This document shows, in pieces, positions 1 to 9,660 of a stretch of 64,000 nucleotides of DNA (its first letter is position 1; each line of letters starts with the position of its first letter). The stretch is from the NCBI GenBank assembly GCA_025174535.1, contig JALBUN010000010.1, positions 372,001-436,000 of the forward strand, in the 5' to 3' direction. A program made the position numbers and the translations under genes. The notes under the pieces are model-generated. The model ran no database searches. It saw nothing but the letters and a program-made list of their open reading frames with translations, and was not told the origin of the DNA. The stretch comes from Cantharellus purpuraceus (Eukaryota > Basidiomycota > Agaricomycetes > Cantharellales > Hydnaceae).

Positions 1-405
1 TTTCTGTGTTGTATTCCACATCCGTCTTATTGTCCTATTGCTTTTAGTTTGTCATTCAATTCTTCACATACTTATACAGGCTACTCTCTGTATGTTACAG
101 CAGTTTGTATATCAACTAAGTTTTTCCCCATCAACTTCTTGGTTGCTAGCTTCTTGACAAGTACCCTCTTGACAAGTCAAACTCTGGATTCCTAATCCAA
201 CTCTGTACTCTGAACTCTGAAATATTGGTCCAATGATCCAAGGGGTGCAACACACAAGTTGAAGCCAAGTCTACTCAATCTGACTCAATAGTTATTGTCC
301 CCACTCTGTATCTGGTCAAACTGGAACAGTGAAGTCCCTTCCTTTCTCTTGCTAGCATCCAAACTCCAGTTACTCCATTGAACCCCTAGTATCCAGCATT
401 TAACA
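1..405 (+). repeat. LTR family B, 3' part (cut by window start)
   Basis: This stretch matches the body of the LTR seen whole at 40923-41607: the same run through the Leu-Leu-like motif tacttatacaggctactc, the cttcttgacaag duplication and the accctgag-type tail. It ends in TTTAACA at 405, the CA end of the LTR. The first part lies outside the window. It is read as a degenerate Ty3/gypsy LTR in plus orientation. Confidence 0.7.
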
Positions 406-468
406 TTGGGGAGGCATGACGATTGAGGGTGTGAAGTTCATATATACTATTAAGGGTTATATATCTAT
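406..468 (-). repeat. Element B leader/gag start fragment, inverted
   Basis: The sequence ggggaggcatgacgattgag and the following ttcatatatactattaaggg are the reverse complement of the element B leader and gag start seen at 41608-41645. It joins the plus-oriented LTR at 405 head to head, so this is a rearranged junction and not a normal LTR-PBS boundary. Confidence 0.5.
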
Positions 469-1033
469 GACGCTTGTTCAGAAATACAACAAATACGTAT
501 ATACAACCTATTTTCCTCAAATTTTATACAATACACTTCAATTCAAACTTATTTTCATATTTCAACATGATTCTCAAATTTTACACAATATACTAGATTA
601 AAACATATTGTGATATTTTGGCATAATTCTCAAAAATAATTGTTTTTTCCCCATTTAGTGGTGGCAACTCTCTTGAAGGAACATCCAAATATCATTGATT
701 CTTTCTTATACAATACTTGTAACATAATTTGAACTATCTTTAATCCCCACCTGGTATTTGCATATCTAAATACCCTATATAATACCAATTATATTAATAC
801 ATACATTTCTATTATATCCATGTAAATGATTATGTTCATCTCAACCAAATATCTCATCTTTTAAAGTTTATTGAAATATAGAATATATGTTTATATTTAT
901 GAAAATTTCACACATCCAAAATCTTTTAAGATATCCAAATTGTAACTCCCTGGCTTTATGTATCATTGAAATCCTGATGTATATCTCCTATACATCAGAA
1001 TATTGTATACTGACATGATTCCGAACAAGCGTC
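469..1033 (-). mobile_element. MITE copy 1 (3-bp TSD, PIF/Harbinger-like)
   Basis: This is a non-coding AT-rich element of 565 bp. It has terminal inverted repeats of the form GACGCTTRTTCRGAAW and is flanked by TAT on both sides (466-468 and 1034-1036). Two more copies lie at 39518-40085 (TSD TTA) and 47518-48082 (TSD TAA). Three-base A/T-rich target duplications suggest a PIF/Harbinger-type transposase acting in trans. No ORF of transposase type is present. Confidence 0.8.
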
Positions 1034-1462
1034 TATGGAGACTGATCCATTACTGAAACAGCATCTCAATCAACAGTTTTACCAAAAGCCTTTTCACAGC
1101 AATCCACACTGGCTAGCTAATTGTACAACATGTGACTGGTACCCCTTTGGGCAGTATCTGGACCGTTCATATGCTGAAGGTGAAGTGTTCCAGCTTTCAA
1201 AGTATCCTCATATCAAATATGTATTTCTTGGTCTACAACCTGATAAAATAGACTATAATGAAAGTGATCCTATTTTTGTAGCAGAATTTGCAGGTTTTCT
1301 GAATAAAACCAACAGATTTGTAAGTGGTTCTGATCCAACCTCTGGATATGCACACATTATAACCACACATGTGAATCAGGCATTTGTTAGACAGCCAGGC
1401 CCAGATATAAATAAGCAAAAACTATATCTTGGCCGTACAGTGCACATGGTCTACATAACTAG
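1034..1462 (+). pseudogene. Unknown ORF fragment between a MITE and an LTR
   Basis: An open frame runs from ATG 1035 to the LTR edge at 1462 and on into the LTR to 1493. The readable protein part is about 142 residues and contains segments such as KYPHIKYVFLGLQP and NQAFVRQPGPDINKQKLYLG. I do not recognise a family. Both ends are cut by transposons (the MITE at 1033 and the family A2 LTR at 1463), so the ATG is probably not the original start. It is more likely a piece of a mobile element than a host gene. Confidence 0.4.
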
Positions 1463-2902
1463 TGTTTTGGAACCCGCAAAATTATGGTGTTAGGGCAAAC
1501 TCTAAATCACCACAATTCTGTAAATGAACAGCTGAGAAGAATATCAAACCCTGCTGCAGCACAACTCCAGAAATGATTTAATGTTTGTACTTTGGTTACA
1601 ATCCTTTGTATTGGTCAATGCAGACTATATGCAGAAAAGTAATATGTTTCTTAGCAGCAAGAAATGAATAGGACTTCCAGAGTCTAGAGTTCATGGACGC
1701 TTAGGGGTCCAGATATTCCAAAAAGAGGAGGATGCACTTAGAGGCTAAAGGAAGTAGGTGGATGAATCCAACCATCCAACCATCCAACCATCCAACCAGT
1801 GGCACTCTGAAGTGGGTAACAGCAATGTGTAAAGTAGTCTAGCAACTGCTTCACATGAGTTCAAGATTCTAATGCTCTGCAAAGGCAGTACACACTAGTA
1901 ACTTAAACAAGAGCACTAATGGCAGGACTATCGACAGACAATCTCACCCTGTAGATTTGTAGTCACGTGAGGCAGATACTACACTCACACCCAAAGCAGG
2001 AATATCACTACTTTGAGTGCAATCAAGTACAGTTACACAACTGTAAAAGATCCTTGAACTGGTAATCAACAGTTGCTGAGATATAGAGGATGACACTGTA
2101 TGTCACTCTAGTCACACTGGTGTACAGAAGATGGGTAGAATATGTTGCTATTTCAGAGGCAGAATGACCTCCTTATATATTGTATTTACAGGGGCTGACT
2201 GATGCTTCTGGAATATTCTACCTTAATAGATGGAAACTACTGGAAGGTTGCAGAAGGTGGAAGAAAGGGGTAGAATATTCCAAGCCAATCACAGGTTCTG
2301 ATCACTGGACTAACACTGATCAGGAGCTGAATAATGGTTCTGGAAAGTTCTATCTAATAATAAAAGGAAACAGCTAGAATGTTATGGAAAGGGGTAGAAT
2401 ATTCCAAGGCCATCACCTGATCTGATCATCAATCACCTGCTCTGATCTCTGAACTAGGCACTGATCAGGCAAAAAGAAGGGTATCCACCCTGTTTTCTGC
2501 ACTGGTTTGCATAGCCATGGATAGCCACATCTCAGATCAAGATCTCCATGAAAAATTGTGCCCTGAGAGGCTGTGGTTGTCAAGTTACAGATTATTTATT
2601 GATCAGAGACATCTGAGCTTGAATTCAGGCCAAATGCCTGGTCCAAGGGTGGAGTGCTGACTGTGCAAAGGTTTGTGGGCACCTATGGGTCCACAACTGT
2701 AGCACAGCAGAATAAGAGCATTCTGGGCCAAGTTCTGGATGAATATTCCCAAAAAAAAAATGGAAAAATAGAGAATATTTGAATAAGTCCATTCCAGGTA
2801 CAAGCACCAAATATATGCTGATATTTAGGAATGGAAATGCAAAGTATAGCACATTGGTGCTGCATAAATAGGATTTGATAGGGAAAAGGTGGTTCCCATA
2901 CA
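1463..2902 (-). repeat. LTR family A2 (minus orientation)
   Basis: The left end TGTTTTGGAACC and right end CCCATACA are the reversed termini of the TGTATGGGAACC...GGTTCCAAAACA LTR also present at 25400-26833 and 61763-63194. Its length is 1440 bp. The flanks ACTAG and GTCTC do not match, so no target duplication is left and the two sides probably come from different insertion events. It carries a local expansion of an 8-bp ATCCAACC unit near 1766-1799 that the other copies lack. Confidence 0.85.
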
Positions 2903-2963
2903 GTCTCACCTATTCAATCCACAGACATGAGGCCTCAAGGGCTCAGCCTTAACAGAGAGATAC
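2903..2963 (+). repeat. 3' end of element C internal region with polypurine tract
   Basis: This is the reverse complement of the segment just inside the element C LTR at 5183-5245. It ends in the purine-rich aacagagagata, directly before an LTR that begins TGTTATGAC. That fits a polypurine tract for plus-oriented element C. Confidence 0.6.
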
Positions 2964-3472
2964 TGTTATGACTATATTCATTAATGCCCAGATCCCCACA
3001 CACATGAAATCTATACTCCATTTGGAAACCATCACATCTCCATTTAGTCTGTCTGATTGTCACCATCAATCTCACTCATCCGCCTCCAGTTCTGATTGAT
3101 GCATCAGCATCACCATAGGAACCCAGACATCCATCCCCATCGGACTCAGACATATCCACATAAGGCTGTCAGCCTCGGAGAGCCATCACCAGAGTAATTA
3201 TTATTAGATTTCAAATATGTATTTAAGTTGCCCAACTGGGGACTTCATTTCCCAGTTCAAATATTGAATCATGCCTAGCTCCTAAGTCCGATCTGAACTG
3301 TCTAAGTTGTACTCCATCTCCAAAATCTCAGACACAGGTATTAGTGAGGGCACAGCATATAAGCTGAAGCCAAGTCTGTTCTGACCCCCACGATGCACCC
3401 TGATTCCCACTCTGACTCTGACCCAAACTCTGACCCAAGCTCCAAACCCCCAATTGGACCTAGTGTGTAACA
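2964..3472 (+). repeat. LTR family D (element C LTR)
   Basis: A 509 bp LTR begins TGTTATGAC and ends GTGTAACA. It repeats, in inverted orientation, the 508 bp LTR at 4675-5182. Further copies or pieces lie at 26855-27383, 40395-40922, 46972-47206 and 56735-56943. Confidence 0.85.
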
Positions 3473-3613
3473 AGTTGGAGGAACTGGAGATCAGACCTGG
3501 TGTTACAGGATGTAACACTCAAGTCCAAACTCCAAACTCCTTTCCATATTATACTCCATATCCGGTTTATTGTTCTCTTGTTCTAGTTTTTCATTCAATT
3601 CTTCTGATACTTA
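3473..3613 (+). repeat. LTR family B fragments around a 17-bp palindrome
   Basis: TGTTACAGGATGTAACA near 3504-3520 is the palindromic start of LTR B. To its left is an LTR B start pointing left; to its right is an internal plus-oriented LTR B piece (ctcctttccatattatactc). The Tc1-like element is inserted at the right edge. Confidence 0.55.
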
Positions 3614-4674
3614 CAGTGACTCAAAAAAACCATTTCAATGTTTGCTTGTTTTGACTTCACAGTGCAATAACATATCAGATAAATTTGGTAAAATATCCAA
3701 AATATTACTGTGCATAGTAATGCATCCTATCTTCAAGAAATTTGTTGATTCATGTTGATCAGCTGTGACCTCATAGAGATATGTTAACATTAACCTGGTC
3801 ATATCATTGAAACAGTTTTTTGGCTAACAGATTATAGATACTATTAGTACTTTGTATAGCCTCCTTTGGCTTCTATTACAGCAGAAATTCTTGTAGGCAT
3901 ATTCTCAATTAGTCCTTGACACACATCTGCCCTTATTTTTCCCCATTCCTCTTGTACTCTCCCCCAAAGTTCCAAAATTCCCTGAGGGGGTGTCTCATGC
4001 CCTGCTAGCCTTCTCTTCAGGTGATTCCACAGGTGTTCAATGGGATTAAGGTCTGGTGATTGTGCAGGCCATGGGAGGACTTGGAAACCATGGTCTTTGA
4101 ACCAGTCTTGAGCCTTTTACAGGAATGTTTTGGATCATTGTCCTGTTGGAAGATGATGCTGCATGGAGTCTTGTCATAATATAAAAGGTTGCTTTGAAGT
4201 TCATCCTCCAGAATCTTGATGTAAAGGTCTCCATCTATCCTCCCATCTATCTTGCATGCATCTCCAACTCCCTTCCACAGCATACAGCCTCATATCATCA
4301 AGGATCCTCCTCCAAACTTCAGAGTTCCCTCCACTAATCAGTCACTCAATCCCTCTCTTGCCTTTTTCCACACCCATTTCTTGCCATCTGCCCTCAAGCA
4401 ATTAATTTTGGTCTCATCCTGACCAGACAACCTTCTTCCAGTCCTCCAAAGTCCAGTGCTGGTGACTTATGGCAAAGTCTAGCCTCTCCTTTCTATGGTG
4501 GTGGGTGAGCCTTGGCCTTTTCTTCTTCACCACAGCCTTCATTCCATGTCCCTTCAAACCATTCCTCACTGTTTAGGTTGAGAGAGGTGGTTGATGTCAT
4601 CTTGAAGTGCTTTAGTGACCTGGACAGCATTTTCAGCTCTGCCAGAGCCAATAAGATGAAGAGTATTATTACAT
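3614..4674 (-). mobile_element. Tc1-like DNA transposon, truncated
   Basis: TA followed by CAGTGACTCAAAAAAACC at 3612-3631 has the form of a Tc1 terminal repeat at a TA target site. The transposase remnant follows. No matching inverted end is visible on the right, where the element runs into the family D LTR at 4675. The element has therefore lost its 5' end. Confidence 0.7.
3844..4668 (-). pseudogene. Tc1/mariner transposase, frameshifted
   Basis: A Tc1-type transposase can be followed across several frames on the minus strand. The segments are ISHQHWTLEDWKKVVWS, then KINCLRADGKKWVWKKAR, then CMLWKGVGDACKIDGRIDG, then FQQDNDPKHSCKR with the second catalytic Asp region, and finally EAKGGYTKY before the stop at 3844-3846. 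At least three breaks are present: a frameshift after VVWS, a TGA in the LMIWGCMLW region and a frameshift after DPKHSCKR. The N-terminal DNA-binding part is only partly present (GLKGHGMKAVVKKKRPRL). In a live element it would cut and paste at TA sites. This copy cannot make a full enzyme. Confidence 0.85.
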
Positions 4675-5182
4675 TGTTACACACTAGGTCCAATTGGAGG
4701 TTGGAGCTTGGGTCAGAGTTTGGGTCAGAGTCAGAGTGGGAATCAGGGTGCATCGTGGGGGTCAGAACAGACTTGGCTTCAGCTTATATGCTGTGCCCTC
4801 ACTAATACCTGTGTCTGAGATTTTGGAGATGGAGTACAACTTAGACAGTTCAGATCGGACTTAGGAGCTAGGCATGATTCAATATTTGAACTGGGGAATG
4901 AAGTCCCCAGTTGGGCAACTTAAATACATATTTGAAATCTAATAATAATTACTCTGGTGATGGCTCTCCGAGGCTGACAGCCTTATGTGGATATGTCTGA
5001 GTCCGATGGGGATGGATGTCTGGGTTCCTATGGTGATGCTGATGCATCAATCAGAACTGGAGGCGGATGAGTGAGATTGATGGTGACAATCAGACAGACT
5101 AAATGGAGATGTGATGGTTTCCAAATGGAGTATAGATTTCATGTGTGTGGGGATCTGGGCATTAATGAATATAGTCATAACA
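4675..5182 (-). repeat. Element C copy 1, 3' LTR (family D)
   Basis: This 508 bp LTR is in minus orientation. It begins at 5182 (TGTTATGAC on the minus strand) and ends at 4675 (GTGTAACA). Directly inside it, at 5183-5195, is the reversed purine tract. The partner 5' LTR is at 26855-27383. The outer flanks TACAT and CAACT do not match. Confidence 0.8.
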
Positions 5183-5274
5183 GTATCTCTCTGTTAAGGC
5201 TGAGCCCTTGAGGCCTGGATTGAATAGGTGAGACAGTTGGGCACAGTCGGAGTTATACTGGGGGTCTGGAGACA

Positions 5275-5282
5275 TATAAAAG
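5275..5282 (+). promoter_or_regulatory. TATA box of gene E, copy 1
   Basis: TATAAAAG lies 33 bp before the first ATG of gene E (5308). The same TATAAAAGGAGGGG context precedes the gene E start in copies 2 (47309) and 4 (57045), so it is conserved. The distance puts transcription start near the first ATG, which favours the second ATG (AACATGAGTGTGGC type) as translation start. Confidence 0.55.
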
Positions 5283-5307
5283 GAGGGGCATGTTGAGGTC
5301 TTATCCT

Positions 5308-6471
5308 CAACAATGTTGAACCCTTTCGCAAGTATGAGTGTGGCTGAGCTTAAGCAGTTGCTCCTGGCCTGACAGAAGGAAGAAGAAGAGGAGCAGAATG
5401 GAAGGAGGAGGAGGTGGTGGAATGGAGATGGAAGGAGGAGGAGGAGAGACAGAAGGAGGAGGAGGAGAGACAGAAGGAGGAGGAGGAGAGACAGAAGGAG
5501 GAGGAGGAGAGACAGAAGGAGGAGGAGGAGAGACAGAAGGAGGAGGAGGTGGTGGAATGGAGATGGAAGGAGGAGGAGGAGGTGGAACGGAGATGGAAGG
5601 AGGAGGAGGAGGTGGAACGGAGATGGAAGGAGGAGGTGGTGGTGGAATGGAGATGGAAGGAGGAGGAGGAGGAACGGAGATGGAAGGAGGAGGAGGAGGA
5701 ACGGAGATGGAAGGAGGAGGAGGAGGAACGGAGATGGAAGGAGGAGGAGGAGGAACAGAGATGGAAGGAGGAGGAGGAGGAACGGAGATGGAAGGAGGAG
5801 GAGGAGGAACGGAGATGGAAGGAGGAGGAGGAGGAACGGAGATGGAAGGAGGAGGAGGAGGAACGGAGATGGAAGGAGGAGGAGGAGGAATGAAATGGAG
5901 GCAGGCAAAGGAGGCAGAAAGGAAATGGAAAGAGGAGGAAGTGAAGGCAGAGCGAGCATGCAAGGTCAAGGAGCTTGCAGCTGCGATGGGGGCCCAAGGC
6001 TGAAGGAAGTGGAGGAACAGGCACATGAGCTAGAGGCCGCCATGGAGGTAGAGGAGGAGGTGACTGGGGTGGGGGTGACTAGTCACCCGGGGAGTCCAAG
6101 CGTGCCAATATGGGCACAGACCCCTGAGGTCGCCATTATCTCAGTCACACAGACGGAGTCAACCCATCCAACAACTGCCCCACTGGTAGACTTGCTGGTG
6201 CGTTTGCGACCACAGCTGTTATTTACAGCAGGTGCAGCTGAAGAGGATGACATGGTGGAGGCAGAGAGGGTGGAAGTGGAGGCAGATCCTGATGCAGACA
6301 TGGAGCTTGATGCAAATGCAGAGCCCAAGGCAGGTGTGGATGTTGGGATGGATAAGGAGCCTGATCCGACCTCAAATCGTTATGAGGAGATGGCCTGGGT
6401 AGCCGCAGTTGAAGCTCGCAAATGGGTGGAGCTATACACTGCTACCACAAAGAAGAATCTTGAGGTCGCGG
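5308..6471 (+). pseudogene. Gene E copy 1, 5' part (Glu-rich repeat protein), interrupted
   Basis: This is the 5' part of the gene that runs antisense to gag-pol in element C. The start region reads NPFASMSVAELKQLLLA and then meets a TGA where copy 4 has CGA. A repeat-rich Glu/Arg/Lys region follows (5400-5890), then KVKEL-type coiled coil, then an acidic middle (EEDDMVEAERVEVEADPDAD) and EEMAWVAAVEARKWVELY, before a solo LTR cuts it at 6471. The remaining exon pieces are 7888-7909 and 19631-20486. The function is unknown. Alignment with the uninterrupted copy at 48159-49511 proves the continuity. Confidence 0.75.
5400..5890 (+). repeat. Tandem repeat array in gene E (21-bp and 27-bp units)
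   Basis: About five 21-bp units (gagagacagaaggaggagga type, coding RQKEEEE) are followed by wider units and then a run of about eight 27-bp units coding RRWKEEEEE. Because the array is nearly pure purine and lacks stops, it stays open in all three plus frames and in all minus frames, which explains the large overlapping ORFs here. Copy 4 (57140-57290) has a different number and order of units. Confidence 0.85.
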
Positions 6472-7892
6472 TGTCGGTTCGCTTAAGGAATAGATCCTAT
6501 AAGCCTGCGCGCAACGGTCCTAGCAAACAGACGGTGTGTAACGCAGTTGTTCAGCACTCCAAAGATCAATCAGGGCGAGGGGTAAGTAACAGGGAAGTGG
6601 GATAGTGCTCTGTGGTTGGATGGGGATGGGAGCTAAAGGTCGGTCCCGATGGCTGATCGTGCTCTGTGACTGGATGACAATGCAGAGCCCAGTTGGGAGG
6701 TACACGAAAGCTGGTTTCAGGAGAAGCAACCTCTTGGTGGCGGAGGGAAATCTGATCGTTGAACCAAGGTGTTTTACCTCAGTGTAGAGATGATGGATTG
6801 TGATGTAGAGTGTAGAGCGTAGACTTAGAGCTTGGACTTTGACTTTAGAGCGTTGGCTGAAAACTTGTTGATTGATTCCAAAGGCGAAAACTAGCGCCCT
6901 TTTATATACAAATCCCCAGGGCACAACGACACAATATGAGGAGCAAATGATGCAATATGATGCAAGAAATGCTGATCAAGCCAGCTGATGAAGCGTGTGA
7001 AGTTGAACTACTAAAGGGGGAAATCATGGAGAAATGAAACAACAGATAGGGGTAATCTTTGTAAGAATAGGGGGTGATGAGTAATAAAAGAACCAAAAAT
7101 AGAACAAGGATGAGTAAGTCGTGTATGAATGAATTAAAAGATGAAACAGGGGTGAGTCATATAAAAGAACAATAGAAACGTCCACCAATACCATCTTCCC
7201 TACGGCTCCGAAGGTTAATTGACCCTGAGTCACATGAGGACTTCAGTCAGCATCCACAACAAATACTCCTTATTGTCTTAGTGATCCGTCTCCATATGGT
7301 ATCCCGTTCCAAGAGTATTCGGTCCCTTTGCCTGACACGATGTAACCTGAGTCAGATTGAAGTGGGAGGATAGGTCAGCGATGGCGACTGAAATTCCACC
7401 TCACGTTCGACTCTTCTATCCGTGTTACGATATAGAGGTGAAATGTCGAGGAATGTATATGGTTCAATGGAATTGTGAAAGAATATGGGATCGCCAATGG
7501 CATAAGAGAGACATGGTGGGGATCTTGGACGCTGAAAGAGTTTTGGAAGTATTTTGACACGTGGAGGTGGCTTAACATGCCCGTGGAGCTCGGCGTATTT
7601 TTGATAGTCCTCTGTGTCCAGAGACCAGTGTGACGTATTATTAGAAGTGATGTTGGAGAGGGGAATAGAATGGGAAGCCATGTGAATGATGATGAAAGGA
7701 TTGGTGTGAATAGAAGGCTGATAATGATCGATGGCGATGAAACACGAGTGACGATCGATGGCTAGAATTAGAGACTGAGGTGGAGAGGGAGTTGCGGTGC
7801 TATTTAAAAGTTGATACGAAAAGACGCTGGCGGAGTTGGACTGTCAGAGTGGTTCGATATGCGTCCTCGATGCATCCTGGCTCGTCAGCGGT
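6468..7892. mobile_element. Insertion of solo LTR F with 4-5 bp target duplication
   Basis: GCGG (or GCGGT, if the first T is target) flanks the insert on both sides: 6468-6471 and 7888-7891. The uninterrupted gene E copy at 48630-48650 has a single corresponding site before cttttcattg, so the insertion is clear by comparison. Confidence 0.7.
6472..7887. repeat. Solo LTR, family F, copy 1
   Basis: This 1416 bp sequence begins TGTCGGTTCGCTTA and ends CCTGGCTCGTCA. It has no coding frame with family features. A second copy is at 54501-55924 with the same ends. TG...CA termini plus a short target duplication fit a solo LTR. Orientation is not certain because TG...CA also reads on the other strand, where TATTTAAAAG near 7800 could be a promoter. 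The parent element is not in the window. Confidence 0.6.
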
Positions 7893-7909
7893 CTTTTCAT
7901 TGAAGGTGT
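7888..7909 (+). pseudogene. 22-bp gene E remnant between two insertions
   Basis: The sequence gcggtcttttcattgaaggtgt corresponds to the uninterrupted gene E at about 48637-48657. It is all that remains between the solo LTR F and element A, and includes both of their target duplications. Confidence 0.8.
7905..7909 (+). other. Target site duplication of element A, left
   Basis: GGTGT here equals GGTGT at 19631-19635 directly after the 3' LTR. Five bases is the usual Ty3/gypsy duplication length. Confidence 0.9.
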
Positions 7910-8190
7910 TGTATGGGAACTGGTTTTCCCTTAAAAAGATCTTGTTTAAAGTCCCAAAACTGTACAATTTCGCTTCATGGCCTTAAAATATCAGCATATA
8001 TCTGCTGCTTTCTCTTGATTCAGGGCCATTCAAATATTCTCTATTTTTTCATATTTTTTTGGGAATTTTCCATGCAGAAATGAGTCTACAAACTTATTGT
8101 TCTGCTGGGCGAAGTTTTGGGACCCACATGGACCCACAAACCTTCGCAGATGTCAGCAGCCTCAAAGTCAGCCGGAGTCACCCGGACAAC

Positions 8191-8529
8191 TGACTCATTG
8201 TCGATCACATGACTCATTTCAATCTCTGACTCAATCTGGTCACCACTGCCAGTAAATGCTCAATATCTTCGCAACCACTGCACCTCCTGACTCCATTTTC
8301 AGTGGAGAGTTCAATAGAAGCCATGCCTACCCATAGCTGTGCTAATCAGCCTGGGAAACGAAGTATTGACCGAGTTATTTGAGTAATGGTGACTCATGCA
8401 ATGACTCCTGCCATGACTCATGCTATGACTCCTTCCATGACTCATACCATGACTCCTGTGATTACTCATACTATGACTCCTGCTCTGAGTCACACTATGA
8501 CTCCATCCATGACTCATGCCATGAGTCAG
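8191..8529 (+). promoter_or_regulatory. Array of Gcn4/AP-1-like sites in LTR A1 U3
   Basis: I counted nine TGA(C/G)TCA heptamers and six further TGACTCC sites in about 340 bp, most spaced 12-13 bp apart, upstream of the TATA box. TGACTCA is the known target of Gcn4/CPC1 bZIP factors. The array is repeated in the 3' LTR (18458-18796) and, slightly shortened, in the solo LTR at 59659-61055. Regulation by amino-acid starvation is inferred. Confidence 0.6.
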
Positions 8530-8659
8530 AGCAAATCCAAGCAGCTCATTGGCTAGGAAACTTCCACCCCCTTCTCACATATTCCACTAGCTTCCAGTAG
8601 TTTCCATCTATTAATAGGTAGAAGTTTCCAGTAGTATTAGTCAGCTCCTGTAAATACAA

Positions 8660-8667
8660 TATAAAAG
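8660..8667 (+). promoter_or_regulatory. LTR A1 TATA box
   Basis: TATAAAAG follows tgtaaatacaa and precedes the LTR section that is shared by subfamilies A1 and A2. That makes it the likely U3-R promoter element. Confidence 0.55.
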
Positions 8668-9363
8668 GAGCCCATTCTGCCTCTGAATAAATAACCATTT
8701 TCTACCCCATCATTTGCACATCAGTGTGACTAGAGTGACATACAGTGTCATCCTCTATATCTCAGTAACTGTTGATTGTCCAGTTCAAGGGTCGCTTACA
8801 GTTGTGTAACTGTATTCGATTGCACTCGAAGTAGTGATTGTCCTGCTTTGGGCGTGAGTGTAGTATCTACCTAGCGTGACTACGAATCTACAGGGTGAGA
8901 TTGTCTGTCGATAGTCCTGCCATTAGTGCTCTTGTTTAAGTTACTAGTGTGTACTGCCTTTGCAGAGCATTAGAATCTTGAACTCGTGTGAAGCAGTTGC
9001 TAGACTACTTCACACATCGCTGTTACCCGCTTCAGAGTGTCACTGGTTGGACGGTTGGATTCATCCACCTACTTCCTCTAGCCTCTAAGTGCATTCCCCT
9101 CTTTTTGGAATATCTGGACCCCTAAGCGTCCGTGAACTCTAGACTCTGGAAGTCTTATTCATTCCCTACTGCTAAGAAACGTATTACCTTCCTGCGTATC
9201 GTCTGCATTGACCATTACAACGGATTGTAACCAAAGTACAAACATTAAATCGTTTCTGGAGTTGTGCTGCAGTAGGATTTGATATTCTTCTCAGCTGTTC
9301 ATTCACGGAATTGTGGTGATTTAGAGTTTGCCCTAACACCATAATTTTGCGGGTTCCAAAACA

Positions 9364-9383
9364 TTGGTGGACGCTCTGGGAAC
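9364..9383 (+). other. Element A primer binding site region
   Basis: TTGGTGGACGCTCTGGGAAC directly follows the 5' LTR and is the expected site for minus-strand priming. The primer tRNA was not identified. Confidence 0.45.
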
Positions 9384-9660
9384 TGCTTAAGCAGTGTCTA
9401 GAGTGTAGATTCTAAGCACCATTGCAGATATAACCCAATCCTCTATCACTAAGTCTTTACTCAATATAGTTTCTCGTAATCTGGAACAAACCGATTTGGA
9501 ATTTCCAGAGGACAAGTTCTATAGTCACACTCGTCTGCCCTCCTCCTCTAATCCTAACTCTCCTCTTTATCTAAACCCTTATCCAACACCAACTCGTATT
9601 CAAACTCGTTTCGAATCATATCGACCTCGTGACAAGTTGACCTCATTCAAGCTGAGCAAC

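Larger units (their letters stand above)
7910..9363 (+). repeat. Element A 5' LTR (family A1)
   Basis: It starts TGTATGGGAACTGG and ends GGTTCCAAAACA. It is followed directly by TTGGTGGACGCTCTGG at 9364, the position of the primer binding site. The U3 holds the TGACTC array (8191-8529) and a TATA box (8660-8667). It matches the 3' LTR over its whole length. Confidence 0.92.

Noticed and set aside
5162..5959. Long minus-strand ORFs (265, 239 and 224 codons) rich in Leu, Pro and Ser
   Set aside because: They are the reverse of the purine-rich gene E repeat, open only because the repeat lacks stops in all frames.
6520..6924. 134-codon minus-strand ORF in LTR F and its match at 54624-55007
   Set aside because: Similarity between the two copies follows from the LTR itself; the protein has no recognisable features and the frame differs in length.
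8311..8600. Short ORFs made of Ser-His or Asp-Ser-Cys repeats, present again at 18578-18867
   Set aside because: They are translations of the TGACTC array in the LTR on both strands, not proteins.
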